16,411 nucleotides of DNA from Bordetella parapertussis (lineage in GTDB: Bacteria; Pseudomonadota; Gammaproteobacteria; Burkholderiales; Burkholderiaceae_B), in contig CAMBPA010000002.1 of assembly GCA_945869355.1 (NCBI GenBank), positions 1 to 16,411 on the forward strand, in the 5' to 3' direction. Each line of letters begins with the position of its first letter. Positions within the stretch are counted from its first letter, which is position 1. Shown piece after piece: positions 14,829 through 16,411 of the stretch. The translations under genes were made by a program, and so were the position numbers. Under the pieces are notes generated by a model. The model was not told where the DNA came from. It did not search any database and saw nothing but the letters and a program-made list of their open reading frames with translations.

Positions 14829-16001
14829 TTAATCTTTACGACCGACGTGTACTAAAAATTCAGGCGTCAACTCTTTCAGCGTATTGACACCCATCATAGC
14901 CATGTTGCGCGAGACTTCCTGCTCTAACAACGAAATTGCGTGATCAACACCTGCGGGACCACCCACTGCAGCCGCATAGTTAAAGGGTCGCCCCAAAAAT
15001 ACGCAACGTGCACCCACGGCAATCGCCTTGACGATATCGCTGCCACGACGCACACCACTATCCAGCATCACAGGACCGTCTTTGAAGGCATCCAGAATCT
15101 GAGGCAGCACCCTGAGTGGCGCGACAGCACCGTCTAACTGACGCGCACCGTGATTGGACACAATCACACCATCCATGCCGTACTGTCTGCACAGTGCCGC
15201 ATCGGCAGGATGCAGGATTCCTTTGATCACCATTGGCCCTTTCCACTGAGCGCGGATCGCTCGAACATGGTCCCAGTGCAGGTGACCACGCGAAGAAAAA
15301 TCTCGCATGACATTTGCCGACATAATCGGCGCACCGCGGGTAGCAAAGGAGTTCTCAAAGTGCGGCATACCATGGCGTAAAAACGTTTTCAAAAACGTGC
15401 CAAATAACCAGCGCGGATGCGTAATGCCTTGCCAAGCCAATCGCGCACTGGGTCGAAGCGGTGTCGAAAAACCCGTGCGGACATTGTTTTCACGATTGGC
15501 GGATGACGGCGTATCCACAGTAATCACTAATGTTTTGAAGCCCGCCGTGGCCACACGATCAATCAAGGGAGCGATTTGTTCCGTCTTCCCGGGCAAGTAA
15601 GCCTGGAACCACGCATCCGGGGCGCGTTCGATCAACTCTTCCATACGTATCAACGAAGAGCCACTCATGATCATGGGAACATTTGCGCGTGCTGCCGCTT
15701 CGGCCAACACAATGTCTCCGCGATAGGCCGACATTGCCGTAATACCCATCGGAGCCAACCCGAAGGGCGCGTTGTACGTCTTGCCAAACACCTCCACTTG
15801 ATGACTCCGCTTCGAGATGTCAACAAGAATACGCGTGAGAAGCTCGTACTCTGCAAAGACATCGCGGTTCGCTCGCAAAGACTGACCGTCTTCACATGCG
15901 CCCGCAACATACCCAAAAATCGGTCTGGGCAAACGCTTCTCAGCCTCTCGTTCGAAATCTGCGAGGGATAGGATTTTGGACAATGCGGATTCTTGACTCA
16001 T
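14829..16001 (-). CDS. FMN-dependent alpha-hydroxy-acid oxidase/dehydrogenase (LldD/glycolate oxidase family)
   Basis: A 390-residue TIM-barrel flavoenzyme that oxidises a 2-hydroxy acid (L-lactate, glycolate, mandelate and related acids in the family) to the 2-oxo acid. All main FMN and active-site residues are seen: Y31 in GYVAGA, Q133 and Y135 in WFQAYL, T163 in TVDTP, R170, K260 in VIKGI, and H284 and R287 in SNHGARQLDG (H284 is the catalytic base). D315 and R319 lie in LDSGVRRG. The protein is of normal length and lacks a signal peptide; some relatives are membrane-associated, but no transmembrane helix is clear. The Shine-Dalgarno is weak (GGCAGC). The gene begins only 21 bases after tcdA, so its promoter may lie inside tcdA. 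As first gene of the cluster, it probably makes the oxo acid handled by the aldolase. Substrate is unassigned. Confidence 0.92.
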   Translation of the reverse strand: MSQESALSKILSLADFEREAEKRLPRPIFGYVAGACEDGQSLRANRDVFAEYELLTRILVDISKRSHQVEVFGKTYNAPFGLAPMGITAMSAYRGDIVLAEAAARANVPMIMSGSSLIRMEELIERAPDAWFQAYLPGKTEQIAPLIDRVATAGFKTLVITVDTPSSANRENNVRTGFSTPLRPSARLAWQGITHPRWLFGTFLKTFLRHGMPHFENSFATRGAPIMSANVMRDFSSRGHLHWDHVRAIRAQWKGPMVIKGILHPADAALCRQYGMDGVIVSNHGARQLDGAVAPLRVLPQILDAFKDGPVMLDSGVRRGSDIVKAIAVGARCVFLGRPFNYAAAVGGPAGVDHAISLLEQEVSRNMAMMGVNTLKELTPEFLVHVGRKD

Positions 16002-16022
16002 GAGATGCTGCCGTGTGAATAC

Positions 16023-16411
16023 TCAGTTCTTAAGATGGCTGGCCAACAGCAACTGGACAACTTGATTCGCCGCTGCAAACCCCATAGAAGCTGTGACATT
16101 AACGCTAGACCCGTAGCCGGCGCAAGACAGTCCTTGCAAGGGGTCGTTTTGTTGCCATGCAGCAGGCAAAATCGTGGGCTGATCCACCCAAAGTACCCGA
16201 ACCCCTAGCTTAGCGACACGCTTGCGAGGCTTGCCTTGCTCATCCACCGCCCGCGGGTAGCCGTGACTACGTCGCAAGACGTTCCGCAAGCGCGCTAACA
16301 AGGCATCATGCGTGGCCTCGACCAAGTCTCCTGCGCGCAAGGCCAAGGAGTCAGTTTTACCCCCCGCGCCGCCGCACACAATTAAGGGAATCTTGCAGGC
16401 CCTTGCATGAA
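16023..16411 (-). CDS. tcdA: tRNA threonylcarbamoyladenosine dehydratase, C-terminal part
   Basis: The visible 129 codons are the C-terminal part of a ThiF/E1-like protein, open through the right edge. It reads KIPLIVCGGAGGKTDSL, then LRAGDLVEATHDALLARLRNVL, and near the end GLSCAGYGSSVNVTASMG. These match the end of E. coli TcdA (CsdL/YgdL), where the equivalent segments read IPIVTTGGAGGQID and a CASGFGA.. MVTATFG region. TcdA uses ATP to close the t6A side chain at A37 of ANN-decoding tRNAs into its cyclic form in the cytoplasm. The ATP-binding Rossmann part lies beyond the window. A GTG at 16377-16379 could be read as a start but falls inside the conserved CGGAGG region, so it is internal. 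It lies upstream of the hydroxy-acid cluster on the same strand, with no terminator in the 21-base gap. Confidence 0.9.
   Translation of the reverse strand, partial: HARACKIPLIVCGGAGGKTDSLALRAGDLVEATHDALLARLRNVLRRSHGYPRAVDEQGKPRKRVAKLGVRVLWVDQPTILPAAWQQNDPLQGLSCAGYGSSVNVTASMGFAAANQVVQLLLASHLKN

Noticed and set aside
1..16411. CRISPR array, insertion sequence, prophage, tRNA or rRNA genes
   Set aside because: No regularly spaced repeats, transposase-like protein, terminal inverted repeats, phage genes or tRNA-like cloverleaf were seen on reading.

Overview
The window looks like a chromosomal segment of a beta-proteobacterium, most likely Burkholderiales and probably Alcaligenaceae (relatives of Bordetella or Achromobacter). 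The evidence is indirect: two orphan Bug/TctC-type solute receptors, a separate DUF1446/AtuA pair, a tcdA gene and a double-length UvrA-like protein in a moderately GC-rich background. I see no insertion sequence, prophage, CRISPR array, tRNA or rRNA. Coding density is high and no gene-free stretch exceeds about 210 bases.

Region A (1-4181, all minus strand, transcribed right to left) is a catabolic and uptake cluster. In transcription order it holds a cyclase-family protein, a DUF1446/AtuA-family protein, its small AtuA-associated partner, a TctC/Bug periplasmic receptor, and the first 65 residues of a family-5 ABC-transporter receptor that runs off the left edge. A perfect hairpin with a T-run lies between the cyclase gene and the AtuA gene, just before the latter's start.

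Region B (4302-4622) is a divergent junction. It carries a 43-codon, strongly basic ORF on the minus strand with its own Shine-Dalgarno, a -10-like hexamer upstream and a strong intrinsic terminator downstream. I do not recognise this protein.

Region C (4623-12047, plus strand) is a compact three-gene unit. It begins with a 1866-residue protein made of two complete UvrA-like halves (four ABC ATPase units, four zinc-finger motifs), followed with an ATGA overlap by pabB and then by pabC. The last two make 4-aminobenzoate for folate. pabC ends tail-to-tail inside the next gene, with a 30-base overlap.

Region D (12018-16001, minus strand) is a second catabolic cluster. In transcription order it holds an FMN-dependent alpha-hydroxy-acid oxidase, an RraA/HMG-aldolase-family protein, a D-2-hydroxyacid dehydrogenase (ATGA overlap with the aldolase gene) and another TctC/Bug receptor. 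Together they suggest uptake of a hydroxy or oxo acid, oxidation at the 2-position and retro-aldol cleavage or decarboxylation. The substrate cannot be read from the sequence. The right edge (16023-16411) is the C-terminal part of tcdA, a tRNA-modification gene.

Most genes belong to known families. The items most worth a second look are the covalently doubled UvrA, the unknown 43-residue basic protein, the cyclase with a degenerate metal motif, and the unassigned substrates of the two catabolic clusters.
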